DNA of 64,000 nt from Malania oleifera (taxonomy: Eukaryota > Streptophyta > Magnoliopsida > Santalales > Ximeniaceae). Location: assembly GCF_029873635.1 (NCBI RefSeq), contig NC_080421.1, forward strand, positions 3,410,001 through 3,474,000. Reading direction: 5' to 3'. The notes under the pieces are model-generated. The model saw only the letters and a program-made list of their open reading frames with translations. It made no database searches and was not told where the DNA came from. Both the position numbers and the translations under genes were made by a program. Of this stretch, positions 48,992 through 61,639 are shown piece by piece (the stretch's first letter is position 1; each line of letters begins with the position of its first letter).

Positions 48992-50521
48992 AAAAAATTT
49001 CGTCCTTAAAATTTACTATCTGTATTTCTATCTATACACTCCATCATCCAATAAAGGAAAAAGGTCTACTTATTTTATTACCTGCCCTCACTTATGGCGG
49101 AGGAATACCGTGGTTACATGGGTAGTTCTGGGAGATTACATATATAAAAGAAAATTCTCCCAAAACCAAAATACTACCTATCCTATACACTATATTACAA
49201 TTCCACTATGCTAAACAAAATAAAATTACTATTACTTTAATTATACATCACTGCTATGACCCACTAAACAAGTGGGGATATTTCTGTCTAATCTCGCTTT
49301 CAAGCTCCCACGAAGCCTCTTCTATTGTGTGATTCCTCCACATGACTTTTACCAACTGTATCTTCTTATTGCGCAACTCCTATTCTTTCCTATTTAGGAT
49401 CTGTACTGGAGCTTCTTCATATGTTAAAGCCTCTCTAACTTCCAGTTCCGCATGGCTAATGATATGGGAAGGATTTGGGACGTATTTCCTTAGCATAGAA
49501 ACATGAAATACGTATGAACTCAAAATAGAGATGGCGGTAAAGCTAGCCGATAAGCTACTGACCCAATCTTCTCAAGTATCTCAAATGGGCCAATAAATCT
49601 AGGGCTCAACTTACCCTTCTTCCCAAACCTCAAGATCACCTTCAGTGGAGTTATTCTAAAAAATACATAATCACCCACTTCAAATTTTAGTTCTCGGCAG
49701 CGAGTATCCGCGTAGCTTTTCTGCCGACTCTGCGCTGCACTGATCCTGTCTCGAATAAGTAAGACTTTATCACACGCTTACTGAATTATCTCTAGATCCA
49801 AAACTCAACTTTCACCAACTTCATCCCAAAAAAGAGGAGATCAGCATCTCTTACCATATAATGCCTCGTAAGGTGTCATGCCGATGCTAGTCTGATAACT
49901 GTTATTATAAACAAATTCAACTAGCGGCAAAAACTAAATCCAGCTACCTCTAAATTCTAGCACACAGGCACGAAGTATATCTTCTAATACCTGGATTGTT
50001 CTCTCAGTCTAACCATCGGCCTGAGGGTGGAAAGCAATGTTGAATGCTAACTGAGTCCCCCCTCCAGAACCGTGATGTAAAACGTGGATCACGGTCCGAG
50101 ACTATGGATACCGGCACTCCATGGGGTCGAACAATCTCCTGTATGTAAATCTCTGCTAACTTGTTCATAGGGTAGCTAACCTTAATAAGTAGAAAGTACA
50201 TTGTCTTTGTCAATCTATTAACCACCACCCAAATGGCATTCTGACCATGCGACGTTGGCGCCAGCCCAGTAAAAAAATTAATGGATACGTGGTCCCACTT
50301 CCACTCGGGAATGAAAAGTGGTTGCAATTGACCAGTTCGCCTCTGGTGCTCAACCTTAACCTGCTGGCACGTCAAACACTGCTACACAAACTCTGCTATC
50401 TCCCTCTTCATGTCACTCCACCAGAAATACTCTCGTAGATCCTTATACATTTTCGTACTTCCAGGATGAACAATGTATAGAGATCTGTGTGCCTCCTCTA
50501 GAATCATCCTCCTAATGTTGT

Positions 50522-52779
50522 TGTTGACTTTTTGAGTCCGATCCCTGTTTTGATGCTGACAAAGCACATGTTTCTTATGTGTGTACTTAGCATGTGAACA
50601 GGTCCATTAATTTAACACACATGTAAGGAAACGACGATGGAAACTTGTAGGACTTAAAGACTATGCGATCAAGCGTATTCCATGAAGTCAGAAGAGCAAA
50701 AAGAAAGAAGAAAACATTTTTGTTGTACTTGTATTGCATTTATTTTTATCCTTGGTCTGTAATAATGCATACATCTACATGATATGTTTAAAATGCTCAG
50801 ATGACCGTAAAATGACCTTAGGGGCCAAATGACCTTAGGACTTCCTTCGGTTGACCGACACCGGATTTTTTCGATGTTTTAAAAAAGGCTTAGAATGACC
50901 CTAGGACACTCACACATGCACATATATATATATATATGTGGTAATATGAATAGGGTTAAGGTATAAGAGAGTTGGAACCGAAATGCATTAAAAATGCATG
51001 TTCGGTCGACTGAGCCTTTCAGTTCATTTTCCTCCCGGTCGACCGAATCCGGACCTGGTCAACAGTTTGACCACAGTCCGGTCAATCGAGCCTTTCAGTT
51101 CGTTTTTCTCCTGGTCAACCAAACCTAGGTCCAGGTCAACAATTGACCATGACCTGGTTGACCGAACTGAATAATTCAAATAGCCCCGGTCGACCGAAAC
51201 CTCCTGAAGTCAACACTTTGACCTCCTGGTCGAACGAGCCAAAAATGAATACCAACTACCTAGTCAACCGAGGGGCCTCGGGAAAAATGCCAACGGTCTG
51301 GTCGACCGAACCATCTAATTCATTTCGTCTCGGTCGACCGAACCTCGCAAATATGAAAAATCCCCTCTTCCGGTCGACCGAACCTTTAGTTCATTTTCAC
51401 CCCGGTCGACCGAGCCATATGTCGGTCGACCGGTGCTCTCGAGTTGGTCCAAATTTTCACCGTGATTAACTTTTTAAAACGAGGTTAATTTTAATTAAAC
51501 GTCATTAAACTTTTTCTAAAATGACCTCCGTGTCCCCAACGGTTATATTTCTCACAAACTCTATAAATACCCCCTCATAACTCTAGATTAGTAACTTTGA
51601 TTAGCCAAATCCTCTCTCTAATCTTTTGGGCTAATTTTTATCAAAGTTCCCCCAAACTTATTTTTTCATTGCAAAAACTTTCTTTGGAGCAAAAGATTTT
51701 TAATCTCTTATACTCTCTTTCACTCTCTGCATTTGAAAAATAATTCTTGAAAGAGAGCATATCTTGTTTTAAACTCTCCAACTCTCTTTCCATCCATTCA
51801 TTTCAAAATCATTTTGTTAGAGAGTATCTTTATCTTGGGCAGATTATCTTTGTATTCACATGCTATTTAAGTTTGAAAATCATTTTCAAGAATATAACTT
51901 TAGTTTTCTCCCGGATTATTTCCTTAATAAATATATTTTGGGAGAAGTTATTTATTACACAAATATTTTATTGGGCTTAACTCCTAGATTCTCCAAGTAG
52001 TTTTCATTTGCATTGATCTTTGTTAGAGAACATAGTACTCATTTTTCACACACATTATAGTAGTGCAAAAATCATTGAAAGAGCAAAACCCTAGGTTCTC
52101 CAATATTTTCATTGAAATACCTTTTTGGAGAAAACCTTTTATTAGAGTTTAAATATAGTTAAGCACCCTTACTCCCCTGAGCATTATTTCATATCATTGG
52201 AGTGTATGTTTTTATGAGCTTAGCGTGTACATCTCTACTTGTATTTCAGAAGCATATTTTATATACAAAATGGTTTTAATGTAACGGTTGGGTTCAGCCC
52301 ATTAATTGAACTGGGGAGTCTCAGCCTCGCAAGTGAGACTAGTTTGGCTCAACCTAGTAATTGAGTTGGGGTTTTTCTCGCCCCGTAAGGAGAGGATGTA
52401 AAAGGCTTTTGCTCCGCCCGGTTAAGTGAGTAGGTATAGTGGAATCCTTGGGGGTAAGCCTAAGGCGGAGATGTAGGCTGGTTTGGCCGAACCTCGATAA
52501 CAAATCTGGTATCGCTCTTTCTATCTTATTTAAATTCCTGTGTTTTAATTTCAGCATGTGTATGAATATTTATTTTCAAAATTATTCTCATGCACATATT
52601 TGATTTAAATAAGATACTGCACACGTGTATGTTTGCTTTTATTGTTAAATTCACTTACATACACGTATACATGTTGAATGGGATATGATATTGTGGTGAA
52701 TCGGCGAATTGTTTAAATTAGCCAAAAAGTTTTTAAAACCCTATTCACCCCCCATCTTGGGATCACACCAATTCCAACA
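50522..52779 (+). mobile_element. Copia-type solo LTR (about 2258 bp) inside element E
   Basis: It begins TGTTGACTTTTTGAG and ends GGATCACACCAATTCCAACA, termini I associate with Maximus/SIRE-type copia LTRs. The probable target repeats (GTTGT/GCTGT) differ at one base. It carries an array of CGGTCGACCGA palindromes (about 51001-51445), TATAAATA at 51562-51569 and a long untranslated part. No internal genes. The strand is inferred from the TATA box and the terminal wording. Confidence 0.75.
51001..51445 (+). promoter_or_regulatory. Copia LTR palindrome array
   Basis: More than ten units of GGTCGACCGA and CpG-decayed variants (GGTCAACCGA, GGTCGACTGA) are spaced roughly 20-50 bases apart, ending about 115 bases before the TATA box. 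The unit is a perfect palindrome when intact. Confidence 0.6.
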
Positions 52780-54989
52780 GCTGTCATCTATAGGCACACA
52801 TAATCTGGTGCAAATCTCAGAGCCCCATCGTCAGAAATGCTGAATTCTTCCCCCTGACCATCCTGTATTCTGGCAATCACTTCTACCAATTCTGGATCAT
52901 CCCTCTGAGTAGCTTTAATTCTCTCATAAAGTGTAGGTTGTACAACCAAACTGGAAATAAGCGCCTGAGGATCATCTTCCACTAACTCTACACTGAGTCT
53001 TTTCAAGTCTATCTGAATTGGATGCTGAACTACTGCTGCTAGCTATGCTGTGTCTCCTGATTTACGGCTCAAAGCATCAGCTACCACATTTTCTTTACCT
53101 AGGTGATAACTGATGGTACAGTCGTAATCCTTGATAAATTCCAACCACCTCCTCTGTCGCATGTTCAACTCTTTTTGTGTGAAGAAATACTTTAGACTCT
53201 TGTGGTCAGAAAATATCTCACACCTCTCACCATATAGATAATGTCTCCAGATCTTTAGTGCATGTACAACTGCAGCCAATTCTAGATCGTGAATAGGGTA
53301 ATTCTTTTCATATTCTTTCAACTACCTGGACGCATACGGCACCACCCTACCATGCTGCATTAGTACACACCCAAGCCCTTTCAAAGATGCGTCACTGTAA
53401 ATAACATAACCATCACCTCCCAATGGAATCGTCAGAACTAGTGCAGTGACGAGCCGCTGCTTTAATTCCTGAAAGCTCTACTCGCATTCTTCATCCCACA
53501 CAAATTTGGAATTTTTCCTAGTCAATCGTGTGAATGGTCCAGACAAAATCGAAAACCCCTCAACAAAACGACGGTAATAACCTGCTAGTCCTAAGAAACT
53601 CCTAACTTCCTGCACATTCCTCGGCCTGGCCCAACTTACCACTACATCGATCTTGCTGGGATCCACTGAAATATTGTCCCCTGAGATCACGTGACCTAAA
53701 AATGCTACCTTCTCAAGCCAGAACTCACACTTGCTAAACTTGGCATAGAGCTTCTCCTCTCTGAGTGTCTGCAGCACCTGCCTCAAATGCACCTCATGAT
53801 CCTCAAAACTTTTCGAGTACACCAGTATATAATCAATGAAAACTACTACAAACTGATCTAAATACTGGTGAAAAACTCTGTTCATCAAGTCCATGAACAC
53901 GGCTGGGGCATTCGTCAGACCAAACGGCATAACGAGGAACTCGTAGTGCCCATACCTAGTTCTAAAGGCAGTCTTCGCGACGTCCTCTACTTTTACTCTT
54001 ACTTGATGATACCCGGATCTGAGGTCGATCTTGGAATATACCCGTGTACCATGGAGCTGATAAAAAAAAATCGTCTATACGGGGTAGAGGATATTTATTC
54101 TTAATAATAACTTTGTTAATTTCTTTATAATCGATACACATCCTCATAGACCCTTCTTTCTTCTTTATGAACAACACTGGAGCTCCCCACGGTGATACAT
54201 TGGGTTGTATAAACCCCTTGTTCAGCAAGTCTTGCAACTGTTCCTTTAATTCTCCTAATTCAGCTGGAACCATACGGTAGGGAACCTTAGAGATCAGCGT
54301 GGTCCCTGAAGGTAAATCTATAGGAAAATCCACCTCGCGCACCGGAGGTAACCCAGGTAATTCCTCTGGAAAAATATCTAGAAATTTTCGTACCACTAGG
54401 GTGCTGTCAATCTTCAATTCATTTCCAGATACTTCTTTCACAAACGCTATAAACCCCTGACCTCCATCCAGGAGTAATCTGCTCGCCTGCACGGCTGACA
54501 CTAGCTGTGTTGGAGCACGTACCTGTGAACCAACGAATCTGAATTCCTGTGTACCAAAGGGTCTGAAAATTACTTCTTTCTGATGACAATCAATGCTGGC
54601 ATGATTGGCAGCCAACCAGTTCATACCCAGTATTATATCAAACCCACACATATCAAATACAATCAAGTCAGCTGGTAACACTTTTCCCTGAATTTCTATC
54701 GGATAGCCCCTAAGTACCCTCTGACATCTGATCACTAACCCTGATGGTGTAGCTACTGACAACGTTATATCTAATAACTGGGTCTCACTTTCAGATAATT
54801 TAACATAAGATGCAGAGATGAAAGAATAAGTAGCACCTAAGCCAAAAAGAACAATGACTGGATATGATGAAACAGTAAATGTACCTGTCACCACATCCGC
54901 AGCAGCCTCAGCATCACCTGGCGTCAGAGTGTATACTCGCGTTGGGGCCACATTCCTCTGCTGGCCACCACGAGGCACTTGATATCCTC

Positions 54990-55975
54990 CCCGAGCTGCC
55001 TGATATCCTTCCCGATAGGGCCTGGGAGCTGGGACCTAGTCTGGCGGACCTAGGCATGCACGTGCCATGTGGCCGGGTCTCCCACATTGATAGCATACAT
55101 CTCTCCCTACTCGACACTCCCCCGGATGACGTCTCCTGCACGTCTGACATACCAGGACGATCGGCGCACCCTGATTTCCCTGAGGTCCCACCATCTGCCT
55201 CTGGTCTCCCCTATCGCGACCTCATCTCCATGGACCCCTACTGGAGCCAGCTTGAAAACCCTGAGGCGCAGGTCTCTTCTTCTGATTCTGAGCCGCTACA
55301 CCCCTCTATATACCACTCTCAATGACTACAGCTCTATCTACAACCTCCATAAATGTCTGAGCTCTGAAGCCAATCACTTGCTCAAACAAATTCTACCTCA
55401 GTCCCTCCTCCAACTTCCTTGCCTTTTTCTTTTCATCGGGTGCTAGATGTGGAGCAAAACGTGACTACTCGATAAATCGAGTTGCATACTAGGATATGGT
55501 CATCTGCTTCTGTACCAGATGCAGACACTCTGCTGCCTTTGTGCTCCGAACGATAGCAGGAAAATACCGCTCGAAGAACAACTCTTTGAATCGATCTCAA
55601 GTCACTGGCACAGGAATCGACCTTTGCTCCTCTATCATATGCGCTGCTCTCCACCAGCGCTTCGCCTCCCTTGTCAATTTAAATGCTAAAAATACTACAT
55701 TCTGCTCATCCGTACATGGAAGCACTGCCAATTTCCCTTCGATATCCTGGACCCAATTGTCAGCTACAATCGAGTCATCTCCTCCAGCAAAGGATGGAGG
55801 CTTCATCCGCGTAAACTGCTCGATCGAACAACTACGCTCCCCAGAGTTCCTGGTCATCTCAGCATCACCTGCTGAGTGACGCTACGCAATATAGCGTCTG
55901 GATCTCCTCCACCTATGCTAGAAGGTCCTGGCCTATCCTCCCCAGCATTCGTGCCACTACTTCCTAGGTCCATCC
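54990..55975 (-). pseudogene. Element E gag remnant
   Basis: Gag core on the minus strand at 55597-55857 (QFTRMKPPSFAGG...NWV and AKRWWRAA wording). A CCHC knuckle lies near 55060-55100. Plus-strand frames over it (54879-55446) are shadows. Broken. Confidence 0.8.
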
Positions 55976-56263
55976 TGAAAATAAGAAACACACTTAAGCA
56001 CTTTATCTCCTATACGGACCTATCCTGTACCAATTCAAAATTAATTACCTTCCTTGACCTTAACTCAATATCCAATTCTGTCACCCAGACACACGACACG
56101 ACAATAGTTTACTATGTTTTTCCTGAAATCGTCACCCTAGGAAAAACACAGAAACCACCACAAAAATCATGTATCTAGACAACCAAACAAACCTTAAATC
56201 CTTTTCCTATACTCTGGTATTGCTTCTGCTGCACTCTAAAGTCTACAGAACCTAGCAACCTAG

Positions 56264-56275
56264 GCTCTGATACTA
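56264..56275 (-). other. Element E primer binding site region
   Basis: The minus strand carries a tRNA-iMet-type site three bases inside the 5' LTR, in the same position as in elements B and C. Confidence 0.8.
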
Positions 56276-56278
56276 AAT

Positions 56279-58238
56279 TGTAACGACCTGCTATTTAACT
56301 GGGTTTTTTTTTTATTTTTATACTATAACATTTAAAATGCTCTTATACCATATTGGATTAAACCCAATCATCAACCTAAGCAGCAAGAAGCAGAAATCAA
56401 ATAAACATAACCATACGTAGTTATATACAATACTAGAGTGCTAAAGCGTTTCCCAAAATATGCATATATGTCTATTTTCTAGAATACCCTCAACTTGTTA
56501 GGGCTATACAAAAATACTCCCAAAAATACTCACACTACTGTCAGGGCAATACCGAGGCCTCTATATCTGCGAGCCTGATCTGCTCGCCTATCTAGATCAC
56601 CTGAAAAATGTTAAAGTAATTGGGATGAGCCAACGCTCAGTAAGACGAAATATGTTATTGCTAGTGTGTGGCAAATGAGTTACAATACCGTGAAAATCTA
56701 TTACTATATAGTCATGTATCACTAAATCTATAAAGTACAATACCAGTAATATAAATCTTCATCTTTTACCCGTTGCTTAACATTTCTATACTTTAGGTTT
56801 CTACTCAAAATACTGCTAATATATATTTTCCGTTTCTATAAACTTGTATAAACATAGTAATAGCTGTAAACTTCCCTGTGGATAACTGTATGTCATAATT
56901 TAACCCCTCATGACAGGGTTGTGTGGCCCGTAGGTGGAATTTACCCTAACTGGCCAACCAGGAATAAATCACTATACTCCATAGTCTGATAAGCCCTCCT
57001 CAACCCATATCTAATGGGAAGCCTATCCACTTGTGGGCTTTATGCAATCGACCTTTATACCACATATTATCTGAATATGTGGTTGCACTCTATAAACTGT
57101 ATGTAGCTACAGTACCGTGCTCTATAACTGTATAGTCCAACAGGGTCTGATACTATAATAATACATCTCTATATACAACTATCTGTTTTACCATGATTCT
57201 GTAATAACTGTATAAACCATGACGTTGTGGAAAACTCTATCTATATCAACTGTGTTTCTGTAATTATCTATAAATCTGTATGTCATGGTACTGTAAAACT
57301 GTATAATCATGGTATGTTTGTAATTACTGTAAAATACATTCACTATCTATATATTCTGTAAAACACATCTCTGAAAAATACTGTAAAACATATTTCTATA
57401 CTATATATTTATATTCTCAAACCACACAGTAATTTTAAAACATATAAATCATACTTGATAAATTGTATAAATCTCTGCTGTGAATAATACTTTGGTGGAA
57501 CATTTATAATTTTATACTAAAATCATACTCAAATAACCTAGCATAGCATATTTCCCTTACCTGTTTCCTGCTAAAAATCCCCTACTATAACGAGTCCAAC
57601 ACCCGCAGGGTTCTCCACTCAATACCCTAAAAACCATAAATTTCATAATAAAACATTACTATTTCTACGTCTATTACATTTCTTACAACTGCTGGAAACT
57701 CAAATTCTAAATAAAAGACCTTACCCTAGATTTGGGATGAATTCCAACTTCGTTCCACCGACGATTCGCTCCAGTAGACTTGGAGAGAACTCCACCAGGA
57801 GCGTTGTAGTGGCCTTAGATCGTCGATCCGGCAACTGACTAGGCCGAAATCGAAGAGAGAAAAGGGAGAGGTCGTAGGAGAGAGAGAAAGAAGAGAGCGG
57901 CGCTAAAATTCTGCGTAAAACTGAGTTTAAGCACTATTTATACTGCGAGATTCATCGATGAGACACGTCACCTTGTCGACGAGTCCTTCAATAATTTTGT
58001 CGACGAACTTCCTCTTTCGTCAACGAATTTTAGTCTGTCCCAAAAACCCCTCTCGGTATCTTCTTGTCAACGAAGACGGGATCTCGTTGACGAGGTCCTG
58101 AAGAACCCTCGTCGACGAAACCCCTGTGTTCGTCGATGAGGCCTGTGGAAATTTCTTGGAATTACCACCTCCTTCTATTATTGATTCCATTTCTCTCTCT
58201 CTTTATTATTTAAATACCATTATTTTTCGGGTCGTTAC
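56279..58238 (-). repeat. Element E 5' LTR (1960 bp)
   Basis: TGTAACGACC...GTCGTTACA, aligned with 46989-48978. It lacks the long TA and GA microsatellites of its partner. Minus-strand TATA box at 57935-57942 and palindrome array at about 57951-58145. Confidence 0.93.
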
Positions 58239-58989
58239 ACTGATCAATTTGAGGTGATTGCCTACTCCGACTCAGATTTTGTTGGTTGTGTTGATAGTCG
58301 GAAGTCAACTTTTGGTTACTTGTTTCGATTATCTAAAAGGATCAATATCATGGAATAGCGCTAAATAGACTATCATAGCAACATCTACTATTGAAGCTGA
58401 ATTTGTGGCATGCTTTGAGGCCATAGTTTATGCTTTATGGTTGCGGAATTTTATCTCGGGACTTAGAATTGTCGACAGCATTTCCAAGCCACTAAGAATG
58501 TATTATGATAATTCCATAGCAATCTTTTTCTCCAAGAACGACAAATATTCTAATGGCGGTAAGCACATAGAGCTCAAATATTTGGCCGTTAAAGAGGAAG
58601 TTCAGAAACAAACAGTGTTTATAGAACATATTAAGATTGAGTTCATGATTGCAGATCCTTTGACTAAAGGGTTAGGCACCAAAGACATTTAAGGAACATG
58701 TTGATCGCATGGGCCTTTGTTGCAATTCCTGAGATATGTTTGTAGATCTTTATGTTTTTTGTTCTATAAGATCTATAGAGATATCACTAACTGTGTTTCT
58801 GACATTTTTCCTACTTACTATCAATTACGTAATTATGAAGATGGATTATTGATGATTGGAATCGTCTTTAACAAAGATATTATGGGGACATTATAGTTAC
58901 TTCCTATTATGGGTTATAATTAAGTGATTTTCTAACATTGTAATGCATGGAAGGGAAGATGTCGCTTTATTGATATGTACCGCCATGAC

Positions 58990-60520
58990 TGATTACGCGC
59001 CGAAACTGCGTAATTGGACGTTTAACCCGAGCTTTACAGTTTATATTTTTAATTAAATATCCAAAATTGTCCAATATTTTAATAAAATGCCAAAATCATC
59101 ATTCTTGAACTTTATTGCACTATTTATGAGAATTTGGTAATTTTTTGTCGTAGGAAAATTTCCGAGAATCAAAACCGATACCTGTTCGTATTTTATGCAT
59201 AACTTTTTCGTCCGAGCTCCAATCGAGACGATTCAAATTTCTGAAGAAAGAGGAAAGGATCATCTACAACTTTTGTGTTTTGAGTTTTGTGAGATACTGG
59301 TTTCAGAAGAGTCATATTTGCGATGAACAGAGAATGAAAAAAATGAAAAAATATAGCAATTCGGGTTTCCTATTCGGGTCTAGGGCTTTCCCCCCCTATC
59401 CTATTTAACCCTTCTCTTTCTCTTCCTGTGTAGGCAGCCCCCATGGCTCCCCATTCTCCTCTTCTCCTTCTTCTTCTTTTTCTTCTTCTTCTTTAGTTTG
59501 TTTTATTTGTTCTTTTCAATTCTGCTTTGCTCCTTGTCTCTTCTCTCTTATTTTTCCCTGCTCTCCTTCTTCTCTTCTCTCCAATTTCTCTGCTTTCTCT
59601 TGCCCAACCTCCAGCCTCTCTGCTGTACGTGAATCAACAAACCACCCGTGAGCCTCCACGAGCTACTGCACAGTCCATAGCACAGCACCCTACTGCCACG
59701 GCCTAAAGCTTTCATGGCTTTTCTTTTTCTCTTTCTCTCATCTTTTCTTTCTTTTTATATAATTTTTGGTTAGTTGAATAAGTGTTAAATGTTATCTTTT
59801 GAAGATTATTTAAAGTTTTGAATTTGAATATTGTGTTAGTCGGATAATTGTTAAGTATTAATTTTTTATTGGGTTATTTGAAATTTTGAATTGCGAATGT
59901 TTTTAATTTTTGGTTCTTTTTGAAGCTCAGCTTAATTAGGGTCAAATTTATCAAAGTTTGCATTTTTATTGTGTTTCGATAGCATTTAAATTTAGGTTTT
60001 TGTTTGTGTTTTTTTTATTTTGGTTCGAGTTCTTGATTTTTGTTAAAGTTTCGATTTTTAATGTGTGTGTGTGTGATTGAGTTTCTATTATGTGCTTTAA
60101 TTCCATGATTAATGTTACCATTTTTAATTAGTGCGTGTTTCGATGTTTCCTTAGGTAGATTAGAGTTTCCATTTCTTGCATGTTTTAGTTCCATGTTTTA
60201 GGTTTCCAGTTTTTGTTAACGCGTGTCCTAATGTTTCTTTAAGTAGACGTAGGGTTTCTATTCTTGTTTTCTTTTATTTAGTGAATGTTAGTTTAGAGTT
60301 TTAAATTACGTGTCATTTAATTCATCAAAAGTAAATTGAACCATCTTGAAAACTCGAATCTGAACCGAGTTCAGTGCAATTTAATTTTGATTGAAAGAAC
60401 GTAAAATTTGAGATTAAACGCATTCCCTGAGGAGACGATCTAGCCCTTGGGCTTAATATTACACGACAGAACTCCTATACTTGGGATAGCTTTCGAGCTG
60501 CTCATTTTTCGAGTGAGTCA
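58990..60520 (+). mobile_element. Solo LTR (1531 bp), unassigned family, ATGAC target repeats
   Basis: TGATTACGCG...GTGAGTCA is flanked by ATGAC at 58985-58989 and 60521-60525. It contains a CCTATTTAACCC TATA-like box near 59400 and a long T-rich leader. It shares none of the modules of the other gypsy LTRs here. No coding region. The orientation is inferred from the TATA-like box. Confidence 0.85.
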
Positions 60521-60966
60521 ATGACTCATGTTGGTAGGTTATTTAATTATGATATCATTGTAATCTCACTAAAGTGCGAATAAACTAATGTTATGTGCAG
60601 ATTATGTTTACCTTATGAATCCAAATAAGTGTCATTCATATGGGTCAAGTGGGTAATATGGACATTATTTGGGCTTAATGAAATCAGGTGGTTATTGGCT
60701 TTGAAAAAGAGATGCACGAGTACTTAATTAGTGAGAAATAATATGAGAAGTTATTTTCCTATACTTAATTAGTGAGAAATAATAAGGGAAATTATTTTCC
60801 TATTTACCTACTTTTATGGGGAGTAGGATAACTGTTTTATTTTAAAAATATAGGAATTGCCCTCTCTCTACCCACATCTTCCTTTTCATCAGATTTTCCC
60901 ATAAGTTCTGGTGAAGCAAAGAAAATTGGTTAAGTGAGAGAAATAATTTATTCAAGTTTTCTTCAA

Positions 60967-61354
60967 GAAGGAGATTTTATTATGACTGATTCCGATATGT
61001 TTTATGAAACATTTATTTCCGCATAAAAGATGATTATGTGATTTTCATAATAGTTGAAGATTCCTATTTTAGTAAATTAAAGTTTTACATCTCTCACTCT
61101 CACAAACTTTGCCATCTAGAACCCAAGTTCTTGTATATAAGACTCCTTTATTTCATCTCTCTCTCAAAGAAGGAGATTTTATTATGACTGATTCCGATAT
61201 GTTTTATGAAACATTTATTTCCGCATAAAAGATGATTATGTGATTTTCATAATAGTTGAAGATTCCTATTTTAGTAAATTAAAGTTTTACATCTCTCACT
61301 CTCACAAACTTTGCCATCTAGAACCCAAGTTCTTGTATATAAGACTCCTTTATT

Positions 61355-61368
<14 letters not shown>
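60967..61368 (+). repeat. 202-bp perfect tandem duplication
   Basis: 60967-61168 is repeated at 61169-61368 with no difference seen by eye over about 199 bases, up to the CT run. Such identity inside an otherwise old, much-inserted element points to a recent duplication, or to an assembly artefact at the long CT microsatellite. Confidence 0.9.

Positions 61369-61421
<53 letters not shown>
61358..61421. repeat. CT microsatellite, about 64 bp
   Basis: About 32 uninterrupted CT units, the longest simple repeat in the window. It sits at the end of the second copy of the 202-bp duplication. Confidence 0.95.
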
Positions 61422-61425
<4 letters not shown>

Positions 61426-61639
61426 TATCGTAATTGTTGTAGTCCTTAGTCACATTTTGACTTCGTGATCGACTTTATTCTAGAAGTTTTTTCCTTGTTA
61501 AGTATTAATCCTAAATGTATCCTAATCTTTGCATATGTAAGTGGATATATAGGTAAGATTTCTTAATACATCCTCATCTTTGCATAGTTAAGTACTTATG
61601 CTTTTCCAACATCAATAATGAGATGCTAACAAGACTTTG

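Larger units (their letters stand above)
49260..54978 (-). pseudogene. Element E pol remnant, split by a copia LTR
   Basis: Minus-strand parts: protease and RT start (53962-54978, with the [22 protein letters not shown] block), RT (53478-53930), RNase H (53043-53321, with [15 protein letters not shown]), linker (52788-53006), and after the copia LTR the integrase zinc-binding part (50382-50521) and core (50004-50375). A decayed C-terminal tail runs down to about 49260. Domain order and wording are of the Tekay/Del type. Not intact. Confidence 0.88.
46989..58238 (-). mobile_element. Element E: full-length Ty3/gypsy chromovirus with CTGAT target repeats, broken
   Basis: LTRs 46989-48978 (3') and 56279-58238 (5') flank gag-pol on the minus strand. 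CTGAT lies at 46984-46988 and 58239-58243. The primer-site region is 56264-56275 and the polypurine tract is 48979-48991. A copia-type solo LTR (50522-52779) was later inserted near the RNase H-integrase boundary. By eye the LTRs differ by about 6% over 300 bases, so the age is similar to B and C. Coding is broken at several places. It is inserted in the copia element G. Confidence 0.95.
44285..61440 (+). mobile_element. Element G: Ty1/copia element, plus strand, split by several insertions
   Basis: The visible body is 44285-44504, 46665-46988, 58244-58985 and 60526-61440. The first two pieces carry RT blocks typical of Ty1/copia (for example EMKDMGEATYVIGIEI). The third carries the RNase H end (DSDFVGCVDSRKST, IEAEFVACFEA, ADPLTKGL). 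Then comes a 3' untranslated part and probably the 3' LTR after about 60655. Everything 5' of the RT end is missing. Insertions: a partial copia LTR at its left edge, the solo LTR at 44505, element E, and the solo LTR at 58990. Broken. Confidence 0.85.
60655..61440 (+). repeat. Probable 3' LTR of copia element G
   Basis: After a purine-rich AAGTGGG stretch (about 60648) the text resembles copia LTR starts (ATTTGGGCTTAATGAAATCA). It carries the 202-bp tandem duplication and a long CT run. Its far end is not fixed. Confidence 0.5.

Noticed and set aside
54879-55446. Long plus-strand frames of 125-148 residues
   Set aside because: They lie opposite the gag region of element E and share no wording with known proteins; shadows.
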